Of a stretch of 64,000 nucleotides of DNA, positions 24,228 through 35,336 are shown piece after piece (positions within the stretch are counted from its first letter, which is position 1; each line of letters starts with the position of its first letter). Location: NCBI GenBank assembly GCA_029298735.1, contig JANSLP010000108.1, positions 28,995 through 92,994 on the forward strand, in the 5' to 3' direction. Both the position numbers and the translations under genes were made by a program. Source of the stretch: Ophiostoma sp. CBS 140.51 (lineage: Eukaryota; Ascomycota; Sordariomycetes; Ophiostomatales; Ophiostomataceae). The notes under the pieces were generated by a model. It saw nothing but the letters and a program-made list of their open reading frames with translations. It was not told where the DNA came from and ran no database searches.

Positions 24228-24500
24228 GGTTACTGCTTCAGTCTACGGTCTGCAGTCTGCATTAAAGTCTGGCCTGGCATAGCCTGGGGTCTGTAGTCTG
24301 TGGTCTGGTCTGTGGCCCGTGGCCTACGACATGGCTCACGGCTCATGCTCATAGCATGGCCTGGCCTGTTCTCCGTAAAGTCTGGAGAAAGCCCGCTCCA
24401 TGCGCGAGGGTGGTTCTGCTAAGGCACTCTTCCCGCTACCCGTGCTGCCCTTGGGACGGAGACTGGACCGCCTGGATATGGACCGGACTGGACTACAGTA
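24228..24500 (+). repeat. Imperfect GTCTG / CTGGAC low-complexity tract
   Basis: Units of the type GTCTG, GGTCTG and CTGGCCTGG recur irregularly from 24240 to 24320, followed by ACTGGACC-type units near 24460-24500. The repeat is too diverged for a simple satellite and has no coding frame. Confidence 0.45.
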
Positions 24501-26639
24501 TGTAGGAAATGCAACTGGAAACTGTCAGCCCTCTCGTACCTCATAAGAGTCCGGTCGTATGATTGCTGGAGGCTGGAAACAGTCCCACCTGGCAGGCTCT
24601 GGATGGATGTCTGTCTCCCAAGGAGTACTCCGTTTAATCGTTGCTACAGTCTACAGTCTTCCAAGGTTCTTAGTGTGGATTTCCTGGCCGTGAGCGAGGC
24701 TCTCGGTCCACAGCCTGGAAAGCAGAGACAGAAAAAGACGGAGGACAAGAAAACAGGCCGCAGTGCCGGGATGGGCGATGATGGGCCCTTTTGTTTTTCA
24801 GTTTTCAGTTCTCAGCGCTGATGGATGCGGTCCTTCGTCAGAAAACGCGTGAGAGGTGGCTGTACTCTGTCTCTTGATAGGGCTTTTCTCTTGGAATAGG
24901 GCTTTTGTCCCTTCTTTCCCGGAAAACTGCCAAAACTTTGCCCCCAAACCCTCTAAAGCAGGGCAAAGCGTACGTCAGCGCTTGGCCGCAGCTTAGATTT
25001 TTAGATAAGCGAGAGCGAGACGGACACATCTGTATCGTCGGATGCCAACGCGACAGGCGCCGTATGCCAAAATTTCTCGTATTTGCCGCCAGTCGACAGT
25101 CGTCTGCCAACGCAGTCGTTTTTGCCCTATTATTTATTGTCTGTCACTGACGTTCTTGTTGTCGCCGCTTGCTCCGAGCGTCGCCGGCCCGCATTTGGGA
25201 GAGAAGGAGCGACACTGCGACCAGAGGCAGCCGTATTATTATTACTCCTGCCACTCCTGTGCGCTCGCGCCAGTCGGTGGCCAGGGCCAGACAAGACAAG
25301 ACAGACAAAAAGACGCCAACGTGGGGCCCGCCCTGGTAGCCACACAGTTCGAATTGAGATGGGATCCGCACAGTACGCTGTAAGATAAGCATTGACGGAT
25401 CTGGGAGGTTTTGTTGTAGATTTGGTTAGCACCTCACACTCTTTGAAATAAATACGGCAGCCTGGTCATTTGTTTGAGGAACAATTCCAGAATAACCATA
25501 GTTGAATTCTTGTTTCGCATTTCATGCTCCCTTGCCGGCCACGAGGCTCCAGCCATTCACATTCATCTCAGCCCATGCCATCTCTGCATTTCCCTTTTCC
25601 GGTTTTGAGCTCCGGTCGCCTTGTTGGGCCTTTCGGAGAGAGCCTCTTTCCCTCTTTCCTTTTCTGCCTGCCAAAACTGACGCCATTCCGGCCGAAGGCT
25701 GTGTCGAGCTCTGTTTCATTTGTTACACCCCAGACGTTGCTCTGTTGCCCGCTTGTTTCCTCATCTTTGTCTTGGCTGATTTCTTTCATTCGACTTCATT
25801 GCCGTTGCCCTTATTCGGAAGCCTAGATGTGTTAATCTGGTGATGCTGTCACAATGTCGATGTCGATGTCGTCCAGCCCTCTCCATACTTGGCACAGTGC
25901 GCGCCCACTAGCCATGTACAGCCACAGGCCAAAAACGATTTAACACCGTTGGTGGGTTGGTGGATGTCGTTTGTGCTCAGAGGCAGAGCAAAAAAGGGGG
26001 AAAGAGGGGCAAAAAAATAGGGGTACTTATTGACGCCGCAGTGTCCCCGCTACTTTTTATGTACCTCTCTGATGTATCTCCGTCAGATAGCTTCCCGGCC
26101 GACTGTCGACTGTCTCTTGTCGAAATGGCAGGAACGGCCAGTCTGCGAGAACGAGAACAGCAAGTAGGAAAGCAGGGAAGTGACAGCATCGTCAGTGTTC
26201 CTTCCCTTCTGAATTATCTCCGTGTGTGTATTTGTGTGCCCTGCACTGCTCTTTCCACGCTGGGTCGCTTTTATTCCACACCCTTCCTTCCTGGTTCTTT
26301 GCCCCTCCCCGCCTTTTTCCTTCTTGGGACGCAACACAGCATCGTGCAGATAGCGGTGGACTGTCCGGCCAGCCAAGAGCAAGTAAATGTCGCGACTTGC
26401 TCCTTCCCTCCTGGGCCTGCTGTAATCTTGTCTTCCCTCCGTGGTCTGTTGCTGCAGTAATACGCCGTATCCTCCGCCAGAGGGCACACAATCGCGCCAA
26501 ATCGGCCTCACCTTAGACCCTATTTGTGCCTTCCTGCGCTTTCCTGGCGGCCTATTTGTCCTAGACCAAGTAATTCGTATGCCTGGCGAAGCTAGCCACA
26601 CAACCTCACAACTACCCCCCCTCTCTCGCTACTGCCACT

Positions 26640-26950
26640 AACGGCCACTGCCCCCCTTTCCCTTTCGCCCCAACCACCTCCCCTCCTGCCCTCTCGCTCG
26701 CTCTCCCTCAGTCGCCCACCTCTCCCACTCTTCTCACTCACCCCCCCAAAAACCGCCGCCCAGTCTTTCTTAAAGAACTTCCCACCACCCACCCCCCCTT
26801 TTTTCTCTTGAACCTGTTCTTGTGTTTTCTTCATCCATCAATCCCAGAAGCTCTACTTCAGCTCTAGTTTCGCTCTTCGCATCATCCTTTTCCTCTCGTC
26901 AACGTTTCCATCTTCGCATCTCCCCCGTTTCTCTCCTCAACACCGTCACA
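26640..26950 (+). promoter_or_regulatory. CT-rich leader of the actin gene
   Basis: About 180 bases are almost pure pyrimidine on the coding strand with C runs, followed by a CTTCATC/TTTCC-rich leader ending CACAATGG. Pyrimidine blocks of this kind mark the transcription start region of highly expressed fungal genes, so this is probably the core promoter and 5' untranslated region of actin. Confidence 0.65.
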
Positions 26951-29017
26951 ATGGAAGGTATGTTATTTTGTTGGGATGCTTCGTTTTCTTCGAGCGAGAG
27001 CCTCTTCCGTTTCCCGCCGCTGCCCGCTTGCTCTCCATCTTGCTTGCTGTCCTCTTCCTCTCTCGTCGACGTGCCGCCGCTGTCTTCCGGGTGAAGCATC
27101 GACCGTCGACGAGACATAACAACCATACTCTTTTGCTTCATCCGCTCTTCCTTCTCTTCTCTTCATCTTCCTCCTTCTCGTTTGTGTTGTTTTCTCGCCG
27201 ACCTCAATCTCGATTCTGTCCCCCTCCACCGCCTTTTTGCTTCCCCTGTCCGAGCTCGCAATCTCCACCGATCCTACACCTTGCACCCCAAAAAGGAGGC
27301 ACATGCTAATACCAATGCCCTCTCTACAGAAGAAGTCGCAGCTCTCGTCATCGACAATGGGTAAGCTATTATACTCTCCCATCCTCTCCGCCGCGTTCCG
27401 GTGTACGGCGCCGGCTATCCCGCCTCCTGGTTGCTGGTCGCCGAAACCCCTCTTTCTGTCCCCTACTCCCAAACCGATGATGTGGCCGAAGCTAGGGACC
27501 CACCGCTAGAGAGAAAATGAGGAGGCGGGCACACGCCCTAAACAGCGAAGCTACCAAGCGAGAGCTCTCTACTCTACAAAGCATTGCGCAGCCATTGCCA
27601 TTGTTTTCGCCCCTCATGCTTTCGCCCCTCATGCTTCAGCCGCCTCATCGTCGACCGCCTAGAGATTACCAGAAAGATGCTTGCTGCCTGTATGAGTGTC
27701 CAATGCTAACTTCCCCGCCAGTTCGGGTATGTGCAAGGCCGGTTTCGCCGGTGACGATGCGCCCCGTGCTGTTTTCCGTAAGTGACACTCCTTCCCTCGC
27801 TCTCTTCAGCGGCTCAAATTGCTCTCCCCTATTTCTTATCTGGCCCCGAGAAGCGCCAATTTTCCAAATAGCCCCGTCCGGCGAATCCGGATTGCGGGCT
27901 ACTGGCAGAATTGCTGGTGCATCGGGGCGGGGTAAGAAGTCGGTGGGCAAAAACGTTGTGCGTGAAGACCGAGCAACACGCTAACCTCCCGCCATAGCGT
28001 CTATTGTCGGTCGGCCCCGTCACCATGGTATCATGATCGGTATGGGCCAGAAGGACTCGTACGTTGGTGATGAGGCACAGTCGAAGCGTGGTATCCTGAC
28101 CCTGCGGTACCCCATCGAGCACGGTGTCGTTACCAACTGGGACGACATGGAGAAGATCTGGCATCACACCTTCTACAACGAGCTGCGTGTCGCTCCCGAG
28201 GAGCACCCCATCCTGCTCACCGAGGCCCCCATCAACCCCAAGTCCAACCGTGAGAAGATGACCCAGATCGTCTTCGAGACCTTCAACGCCCCCGCCTTCT
28301 ACGTCAACATCCAGGCCGTCCTGTCCCTGTACGCCTCCGGTCGTACCACCGGTATCGTTCTGGACTCTGGTGATGGTGTCACCCACGTTGTCCCCATCTA
28401 CGAGGGTTTCGCTCTGCCCCACGCCATTGCCCGTGTCGACATGGCTGGCCGTGACTTGACCGACTACCTGATGAAGATCCTGGCCGAGCGCGGCTACTCC
28501 TTCTCCACCACCGCCGAGCGTGAAATCGTCCGTGACATCAAGGAGAAGCTCTGCTACGTCGCCCTTGACTTTGAGCAGGAGATCCAGACCGCCGCCCAGA
28601 GCTCCTCGCTGGAGAAGTCCTACGAGCTGCCCGACGGTCAGGTCATCACCATTGGCAACGAGCGCTTCCGCGCCCCCGAGGCCCTGTTCCAGCCCTCTGT
28701 CCTGGGTCTGGAGAACGGCGGTATCCACGTGACCACCTTCAACTCCATCATGAAGTGCGACGTCGACGTCCGCAAGGACCTGTACGGCAACATTGTCATG
28801 GTAAGTAAAAGAGGAGAAAACAGGAGAGAAGGCTTTTTGAGAGGGAAACCCGCTAACAACTTTCCAGTCTGGTGGTACCACCATGTACCCGGGTCTGTCC
28901 GACCGTATGCAGAAGGAGATCACTGCTCTTGCTCCCTCGTCGATGAAGGTCAAGATCATTGCTCCCCCCGAGCGCAAGTACTCCGTCTGGATCGGTGGTT
29001 CCATTCTGGCCTCGCTG

Positions 29018-29049
<32 letters not shown>

Positions 29050-29098
29050 GGAGTACGACGAGAGCGGTCCCTCGATCGTTCACCGCAAGTGCTTCTAA
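26951..29098 (+). CDS. act1: Actin
   Basis: Five exons, 26951-26957, 27330-27360, 27722-27777, 27998-28800 and 28868-29098, total 1128 bases and 375 aa, the canonical actin length. The protein starts [20 protein letters not shown] and ends with the usual GPSIVHRKCF. The phosphate loops (DNGSG, DSGDGVTH) and the DNase-loop HHGIMIGMGQKD are intact. The first exon is only 7 bases (ATGGAAG). Introns are 372, 361, 220 and 67 bases; the early cluster of long introns is usual for filamentous-fungal actin. Codon use is strongly biased to C-ending codons, as expected for high expression. Actin forms cables, patches and the contractile ring, the ring on which Cyk3 (encoded 18 kb away) acts. Confidence 0.98.
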
Positions 29099-30030
29099 GC
29101 GATTTAGGAGGAGACTGGGACGATGCGGTTTTAGACTTGCGGTGTCACCACGCAACCCCCGGCGCAAACAGACGAAACGACGAATCGAGAATAAGAACGA
29201 AAACGAGAACACGGCTGCGACCAGACCGACGACCTCCCATCCCCGATGCTGGTCCAAGTCCCAGTACCAGCCGACCAATGTTCCTGTTGTCGTCCCTCTA
29301 TTCGACACTCGTCTCGCTTGTGAGGGGGTTTGTCTCGCCGTTGCAGCCGAGATCCGGCGCCCGTTTGCTTTTCTACACGAGTACCTAGGATGTAGTCGTT
29401 GGCCAAAGTTTGTTTCTTCTCTTTTTATTTTGGGAGGGAGGGAGTAGGATGGGTTGTCACACGCACACACTACTTGCGGTGGGCTAAAGGCAAAGGGAGA
29501 TTGGCAGTTTGCAGCGGTTGAGGCTTTTTGTTGTTGGTGGAACATCGCAAAGACGATGAACCAAAAAACGATTCCAAGAAACCCCCAAAACCAAAAACAC
29601 ACTTTTTCTCGCGGAGGTTGATTATACAAATTCACTTTTTTTATATACTTTTTTTCCTGCCCTGTTTTTCTGACGCAACGCTTGCGGTTGCCTGTTGTCT
29701 GTTGTCCGTTGTTTTCACCTCCTATTGTCTTAGCTTTTTTTATGAACGAGGCGGCCAGTTGACGTTTTGACATGAGTTTCGCGGTTATTTATTTCTTTTT
29801 GATGCCGTTTAGCTTCTTGTCTAATTGTGCTTACAGGTTATGACTTTTTATGCCTTCAACGTCTTCGGCTGTGCCTTGCCTCCTCTTCTGCAATCGTGTG
29901 GTAAAATAAACTGAACCGTAGACGTAGAGCAAGACATACGAGGATACGATGTTCCATTCCTTATGCTTTGTTCTTGTATGTAGAGTGGTATATTTAAAGT
30001 CGTTATCATCTACATGGTTCAGATTAACTG
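29099..30030. other. Actin 3' flank
   Basis: Probably the 3' untranslated region and terminator of actin, with T-rich stretches at 29620-29660 and 29730-29830. The minus-strand gene ending at 30031 converges on it. No coding frame is supported. Confidence 0.5.
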
Positions 30031-30991
30031 TCACCGGTCCGCCCTCGCCTTCTCTTCTAACATTGAAGGCTCCGTCCACACCTCTTCATTATTATCTTCC
30101 TCACCTTCGTCCTCTTCATTCTCTTCATCTTTCTCATCCTCCTCCTCTTCCTCATCCTCTTCCTCGTCCTCTTCCTCCTGTTCCATGATTTCCTCCTCTT
30201 CGTCGTCTTCATCTTCCTCTCTTCCGTCATATTGGTCTGCTTGTCTTAGACCATCTATCCGTTGTAGAATGTCCGCATCCGTGAGGACCAGTTCACTTTC
30301 TGAAGACGCTTCTTCTGTAAAAGCAGTGGCACTCGCCATGAAAGCAGCTGCTCCTGCTGTCAGCCCCGTAGCCTGGGCCACCTCTCCGCCCGTACCTGCA
30401 GTCGCCGCTGCCTTTTCTGCCTCTGCCTCCTCTTCCAGCTTCCGGTACTTGCGCCGCGTCTTCTTCGTCGCGTTTGCTCTCTTTTTTATCTTGACAGCGG
30501 CCACCACGGCCGTCCGGCTCTGGTCGCCATTGGCCAGCTCGTCCAGTCGTGCGGCCAGGTGGGCGCGCGCAATCGCCCGGTTCTGCGTCCGCGACCGCGT
30601 CGCCTGCGACTTGACGACGATGCCCGTGGGTTTGTGGCGGAGCTGCACTGCGGAGTTTGTTTTGTTCTGCACCCCGCGTAGCAGGAGGTTAGTATTGCTC
30701 GGTACGACAATCATCGGAAAGAAGAGGGAGGTCTACAATCTTCTGCCCACCAGGCCCTGTCCCTTTGACAAACATCTCGTCGATTTCGTCTTCCGGGGGC
30801 GGCTTTGGCCGTGACGGCATTTGGGTATTCTTTTTCTCCGCAGGAGGGGAGACGGAGAAGCTTCGGCTCCATGATAGTGGTGCTCTCATGGGGGTATGCT
30901 GTTGTGATATCTGAGAAACAAATGCCGTATGAGGCGAGTTTGATGTGGTGGGAAGGCATCGGCCCGCCGATAGTGATATGAGACGTCGCAT
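30031..30991 (-). CDS. Mitochondrial GGQ release factor (MTRFR/Rso55-like)
   Basis: Two exons, 30991-30737 and 30666-30031, give 296 aa; the 70-base intron has GTAGAC and GGTGCAG. The first 50 residues carry Arg and Ser with no acid, a likely mitochondrial presequence. The join restores FVKGTGPGGQKINKTNSAVQL, whose GGQ (81-83) enters the peptidyl-transferase centre and promotes peptidyl-tRNA hydrolysis. The following RHKPTGIVVKSQATRSRTQNR is family-typical, then a basic stretch KKRANATKKTRRKYRK. There is no codon-recognition domain, so it belongs with the ribosome-rescue factors: human MTRFR (C12orf65), yeast Rso55. Unusually, residues about 234-280 form an almost pure Asp/Glu tail encoded by a TCC/TCT repeat. 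The gene is head to head with the small SPT subunit. Confidence 0.87.
30120..30185 (+). repeat. TCC/TCT trinucleotide tract encoding the acidic tail
   Basis: Imperfect TCC, TCT and TCA triplets on the plus strand, read as GAG/GAA/GAT codons on the minus strand of the release factor. A length-variable microsatellite inside a coding region. Confidence 0.6.
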
Positions 30992-31718
30992 CGTGATGAG
31001 GAAGGCTCAATATATCTAATTGAGTATTGTAGATGTGAAGTATATGATTTAAGCGGGAGACATATTTGAAACACCACAGTGTGGTTGCTCAATTCACGAT
31101 AGTTGAAGCTCCCTTGTAAGAGCTCCAGAGACGAAATTAGTGAGGTTCGGTACTCAGTGACAACCCCCACTAACAAATGGGCGTCACTTCAGTGGACGTT
31201 GGTTCCTCGGGCGTGTCTTGGCAACAGACAAGGGGACGAAGAAACGAGGAAACTCAGACCATATGGCACGTGACTACCTCTTTCAGAGAGAAAAAAAAAA
31301 GGATTTTTTCCAACAAGGCAGAAAGATCGTTTCAGGGTGGCACTGGCCAACCGGAGACAGTGCCTGCCCCTGACTATCCAATGGGGCGCCGCGGTTTCCT
31401 TTCCCTGTCGCGTTTTAGTCCCAATGGCCGGGCGTCCCGAAATGGCAGCCTTTCTCTTCTGACTCTTGACTCCTTTTCTCCTTTTTCGAGATTGTTCAAC
31501 ATCATTTCGTACACTCTTCTTCACGGCACACGACATCGCTCGACGACATCTATTTTACATTTCTACCACCTGCCCGATCAACTCCGGTCTAGTCTACGAC
31601 TCTCGCGTCTCTTCTTGCACCGCGCCTCTCCATCTTCAATTGACGCGACGCCCCTTTAAATCAGGACGACAACACTTTTTCTTCTTCACGATCAACACCA
31701 CCTCCTCCAACCGTCATC
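30992..31718. promoter_or_regulatory. Shared upstream region, release factor and SPT subunit
   Basis: The two start codons are 727 bases apart on opposite strands. The SPT-side half (31440-31718) is pyrimidine-rich on the plus strand, as expected of a leader. No other gene is seen. Confidence 0.5.
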
Positions 31719-32184
31719 ATGTCGCCCCTCGAGCGCTTCAGCAAATGGATCCAGCTCAAGATCTACCAGTTTGAGGTCACCTACAGCGTCTACATGCTGA
31801 CCCCCATGGAGAAGTTCTTTGTCTGTAAGTCGTCTTCTCTTTCCTCGCTGCGCTCGATTTGTCCTCGCTTCACTCGCGTACTTGTTGCTCGCCAGCCTGC
31901 TCACTCGCTTCGCTCGTTCGGATGCTGACCTCCCAGACTCCCTCCTTTTCCTTTTGACCTCCCTCACCTCCATCGCCATCTTCCTCTACCTGCCCCACCA
32001 CGTCGCCTTCCTCATCAACCGCGCCTGGTTCTACGCCCACGGCGACTCCCAGTTTGACGCTGCCCAGAGTATCCTGCAGGGCGTTGCTGCTGCCGAAAAG
32101 GCCGGTGCAACTGCGGTCGTGCACGCTGCCGCAGCAGTCGAGTCGATGGCGGATGCAGCTGCGACGGTCGTGCGGGAGCTGTAA
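31719..32184 (+). CDS. Small subunit of serine palmitoyltransferase (ssSPT-like)
   Basis: Two exons, 31719-31824 and 31937-32184, give 117 aa; the intron splits a Tyr codon (T|AC) and has a GTAAGT donor. Residues 15-70 follow the ssSPT plan: YQFEVTYSVYMLTPMEKF, then a single membrane segment (about 36-58), then YLPHHVAFLINRAWFY. This matches the animal small subunits, with their YMLEPWE and MPQHI motifs. Small subunits bind the Lcb1/Lcb2-type catalytic dimer in the ER membrane, raise its activity and influence acyl-CoA choice at the first step of sphingolipid synthesis. About 45 extra residues, Ala-rich and helical-looking, follow the conserved core; the animal proteins stop there. The gene is head to head with the release factor and convergent with ELP2. 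Confidence 0.82.
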
Positions 32185-32669
32185 AGCAGAGACGAGAGCC
32201 GGCGACAGCCGGCGATAGACTTGACGAGGAAAGCAGTTCATAGTCGACACCAACGACAGTCGACGACGGACGCCTACTCTGTCTACTCGACAACAACGAC
32301 AGCACACACTTCTTTACGGCGTTTGGGATGGGACGAACCATGGACGGTTTTGGCAACTGGGAATTCATTACAACAACATACAACTACAAGACGAGCGACA
32401 TTACACGCTCGCATAATCAACATTTCTTTCTTTCAACTTTATGCGTTCTGGGAACGGCGAAGAGACACAGCTAGATAGGATGGGCAATAATAACGCCTCT
32501 ACAGTACATACACATACTTAATCAATAATTCATACACAATACAGACTTTTCCATTATCTTTAGATGTCCTTATGTTATCTCTATTTTTGGGGCCCTTTCC
32601 CTATATCCGTGACCGTGCCATGACGCCAGTTCTATGTGAAACTAAATGAAAGAAAAAGGATAATACGAT
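32185..32669. other. Convergent intergenic (SPT subunit / ELP2 3' ends)
   Basis: Contains AT-rich sequence with AATAAT-like signals near 32485-32560. Nothing coding is seen. Confidence 0.5.
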
Positions 32670-35336
32670 TTATACACCCTCCACGCGGTAGACACGCAGA
32701 GAGGCATCCTCGCCGGCAATGGCCATGTCGGCACCCGTCTCAATGTCGGCATCAGTACCCGTCGACGTCGACGGCCGCCAGGCCAGCTGCAGCACCGCCC
32801 GCGGCAGATACAGGCTCGTGTCCACGTCTAGGATGGAGGCCACAGCCAGCGTGTCCGCATCCAGCGACACAACCGACAGCCGGCCGGCCTCGGTGCCGAT
32901 GGCCAGAGTGAACATTGGCGTTTCTGAGGTTGACGTCCGCCACAAAAAGTCGACGGCCGTGACCGGGTGTTCCTGTGGGATGGTCGTGGCCAGGCTGAAA
33001 GAAGACACACCGTCCGTCTCTGTCGACGCCCACACCTTGACATTCTTGTCGCGGCCGGCCGTGGCAAAGACGCTGCGGGTTGAGGACGGGAGCTGTGGTG
33101 CCCATGCACAGTCGAGAATCATGCGCGTGTGGGCTTTGCTGTTGTTCTGGAGGAGGATGTACGTGGGAGTCGGCGAGTCCTCCGTGGCGGCGTCGGCTGG
33201 CGCCGACTGTCTTTCAAAGACTGCCCACTGCCGGTCTCTCCCCACACTGAGGAGGAAACGGTCATCCCCACTAAACCGCAGCCGTGTCACCGTCAGCGTG
33301 TGCGTCGCCAGCGGCGGTCTGACCTCGGTCCACCTGGGCGCCGTCTCAAAGAGACGCACAACGGCATGGTTGAGCGAGCTGGCACGGCAGGCGCTGGCCA
33401 CCAGCGAACCGTCGTGGGAGACGGCCAGGCAGCTAATTTCGTAGCCGTGGCCGTACAGTTTTTCCGTCTCGGGCCAGAGCGTGTTGCGGGCTAGGACGTC
33501 TTCGGGGGGTGGTGTCGCACCAGCGTCGACGAAGTCGGCGCCAGAGGCACCTTCTGTTTGTTCGGTCGCTGCCTCGGACAGCTCCTCTGGCTCCTCATCG
33601 ACCGCCTTGTTGGACAGTCCCAGCACCGGCATGTTGGCTGCATCTGGCAGGGCATCCACACTTTTTTCAGCCGCCCGCCCCGTCAGCTTCTCCAGCAGCC
33701 TGGCCACCGTCTTGGGCTCGTGAAACACGCGCATCAGCTTCTCGTCGGCACCCGAGACAAACTGCGACGCGCCCAGACTGTCGATGCAGTTGAGGTCGTA
33801 GCCGTGGATCTGTGGGCGGGCCATTTCGTGCCAGGAACCTGACGACAACGCAGAGGGGGTAGACGTCCACTCGGCATGCAGCCGTGTGGTCTGGTCGCCG
33901 CTCGTCGACAAAAGGTAGGCACCATCGCGAGACCAAGCGATGCCCGTCACGGGCGCTACATGGCCGGCCACGCCGACGGCCTGGATCCATCTTGCATCTG
34001 GCTGGTCCTCAGTTTTGTCCTCGGCTGACGCCTCGCTGATTGCTGCTCCGCCCGACAGAGTCCACCGTCTCCAGCTGCCCGTCCGGCACAACGTCACCAC
34101 CTCTTTGCCGTTTGGCGACCACAGCCCTGCCCAGAATCCACCGACACTGCCCGTCGCTGTCGTGGCGCCCTTTTCTTTGCTCAACTCACCTAGTCGTGCC
34201 GTTGTCACCCAGATACCGGATGCCACATCGGCCTCCCAAACGGCCAGAGAGTTGTCAGCGGATGCTGTAAGCAGGCGAAGCTGGCTTTGGGAGCCACTGC
34301 CGCTCGGGCTCGCCGAGGTCCACCGTGCACTATAGATCCAGTCCTCGTGGCCCAACAGCAACGCCTCAAACGTCACCGAGTAGTCGTCGCTGCCCGCATG
34401 CACGCGGTGTGCCTTGTTGGAGGGGGCATTGCTGTTCGTGGCCGTCGTGACGGTCGGCTCCTCATCACCAACAGCGGCAGCTGCTGCTGCGGCCGAAGCC
34501 GTCGGCGGTGGTGCGACCGCGCCCTGGTGGATGCGCCACAGACGCACGTACTTGTCCTGGCTGGCTGAGGCCAGCAAAAGGTCCGATGCAAAGGGAGTGC
34601 CCTCCCAGCCAAAGTCGAGCGAACGGATCCAGCCCTCGTGGCCAGAGAGGGTGGATTGCAGCTCGAAAGCTACACCTTGACCAGCCTCTGCACCGCCAAA
34701 GATTTGGATGCGGTTGTTCGTGCCAGCGGAGGCGAGCATCCACGACTGTGAACCTAAGCCTGCACTGCCATCCGTCAATCCCACCAGGGCCAGACAGAGG
34801 GGAAAGTACCGTGGTGTAGTCTGAATGGTTTGGAGAAGCACAATCTGGAATGGCGATTCGCCAGTCTCGTCGCCCGTCCTCCGCTCCAGTGCCCAAATCT
34901 TGATCTTGTAGTCGGCCGCGCCTGTTGCAAAGATTCGCCGGCTACCGTTTCCGTTTGCTGTCGTCTGTGACGCCACCCCCGCCTTGGCTGCTGCAATGCA
35001 GTTGATCGGTGCCGCGTGTGCCTCCTTAATTGTCTGCATACACCGTGATGTCTTCCCTTTTGCGTCTGTGTTGGGCACCGCCCACAGCTTCAACGTCTTG
35101 TCGTCGCCGCCGCTCACAAAGTAGCCAGCTCCAGAACTCTCATCCGAGGCGAGATGTTGCACCGCCTTGATCTCGTCGCCGTGGCCGCCCAGCAAATTAG
35201 AAACACCATTCTCATCCGCCGGCCGCCAAACCGCCAGGTTCACGCCCGCGCCGTAGCAGAGCGTCCCGTCTGCGCCCCAGTCCGCTGCGGCCGTCTGCCG
35301 GTTGGCGCCGGCGGCCAGGTATGCCGTGTGGGCCAT
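32670..35336 (-). CDS. elp2: Elongator complex subunit Elp2 (WD40)
   Basis: One exon, 888 aa, ATG at 35336, TAA at 32670. WD40 repeats run through the whole protein, consistent with the two seven-bladed propellers of Elp2. Examples are GHGDEIKAVQHL with GGDDKTLKLWAV (first repeats), LSGHEGWIRSLDF with ASQDKYVRLWRI, LLGHEDWIYSARW with SADNSLAVWEA, HVAPVTGIAWSRDGAYLLSTS, and GRDKNVKVWAS near the C-terminus. The segment KLYGHGYEISCLAVSHDG is characteristic of Elp2. Elp2 is a scaffold of the Elp123 core, which makes cm5U at wobble U34 of certain tRNAs. A Pro/Ala and Glu-rich loop occupies about residues 555-615. It is head to head with URM1, which serves the thiolation half of the same modification. 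Confidence 0.95.
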   Translation of the reverse strand: MAHTAYLAAGANRQTAAADWGADGTLCYGAGVNLAVWRPADENGVSNLLGGHGDEIKAVQHLASDESSGAGYFVSGGDDKTLKLWAVPNTDAKGKTSRCMQTIKEAHAAPINCIAAAKAGVASQTTANGNGSRRIFATGAADYKIKIWALERRTGDETGESPFQIVLLQTIQTTPRYFPLCLALVGLTDGSAGLGSQSWMLASAGTNNRIQIFGGAEAGQGVAFELQSTLSGHEGWIRSLDFGWEGTPFASDLLLASASQDKYVRLWRIHQGAVAPPPTASAAAAAAAVGDEEPTVTTATNSNAPSNKAHRVHAGSDDYSVTFEALLLGHEDWIYSARWTSASPSGSGSQSQLRLLTASADNSLAVWEADVASGIWVTTARLGELSKEKGATTATGSVGGFWAGLWSPNGKEVVTLCRTGSWRRWTLSGGAAISEASAEDKTEDQPDARWIQAVGVAGHVAPVTGIAWSRDGAYLLSTSGDQTTRLHAEWTSTPSALSSGSWHEMARPQIHGYDLNCIDSLGASQFVSGADEKLMRVFHEPKTVARLLEKLTGRAAEKSVDALPDAANMPVLGLSNKAVDEEPEELSEAATEQTEGASGADFVDAGATPPPEDVLARNTLWPETEKLYGHGYEISCLAVSHDGSLVASACRASSLNHAVVRLFETAPRWTEVRPPLATHTLTVTRLRFSGDDRFLLSVGRDRQWAVFERQSAPADAATEDSPTPTYILLQNNSKAHTRMILDCAWAPQLPSSTRSVFATAGRDKNVKVWASTETDGVSSFSLATTIPQEHPVTAVDFLWRTSTSETPMFTLAIGTEAGRLSVVSLDADTLAVASILDVDTSLYLPRAVLQLAWRPSTSTGTDADIETGADMAIAGEDASLRVYRVEGV

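Larger units (their letters stand above)
23058..26950. other. 3.9 kb gene-free region upstream of FES1 and actin
   Basis: No recognisable gene on either strand. The frames present are under 175 codons and low in complexity. A CTG/GTCTG-rich stretch lies at 24228-24500, ACTCCGT motifs at 23716 and 24622, and a GATGTC triplet repeat near 25853-25877. The last 300 bases are the actin leader. Confidence 0.5.

Noticed and set aside
27829..29046. 405-codon frame antisense to actin
   Set aside because: Shadow of the strongly codon-biased actin exon 4; it has no independent features.
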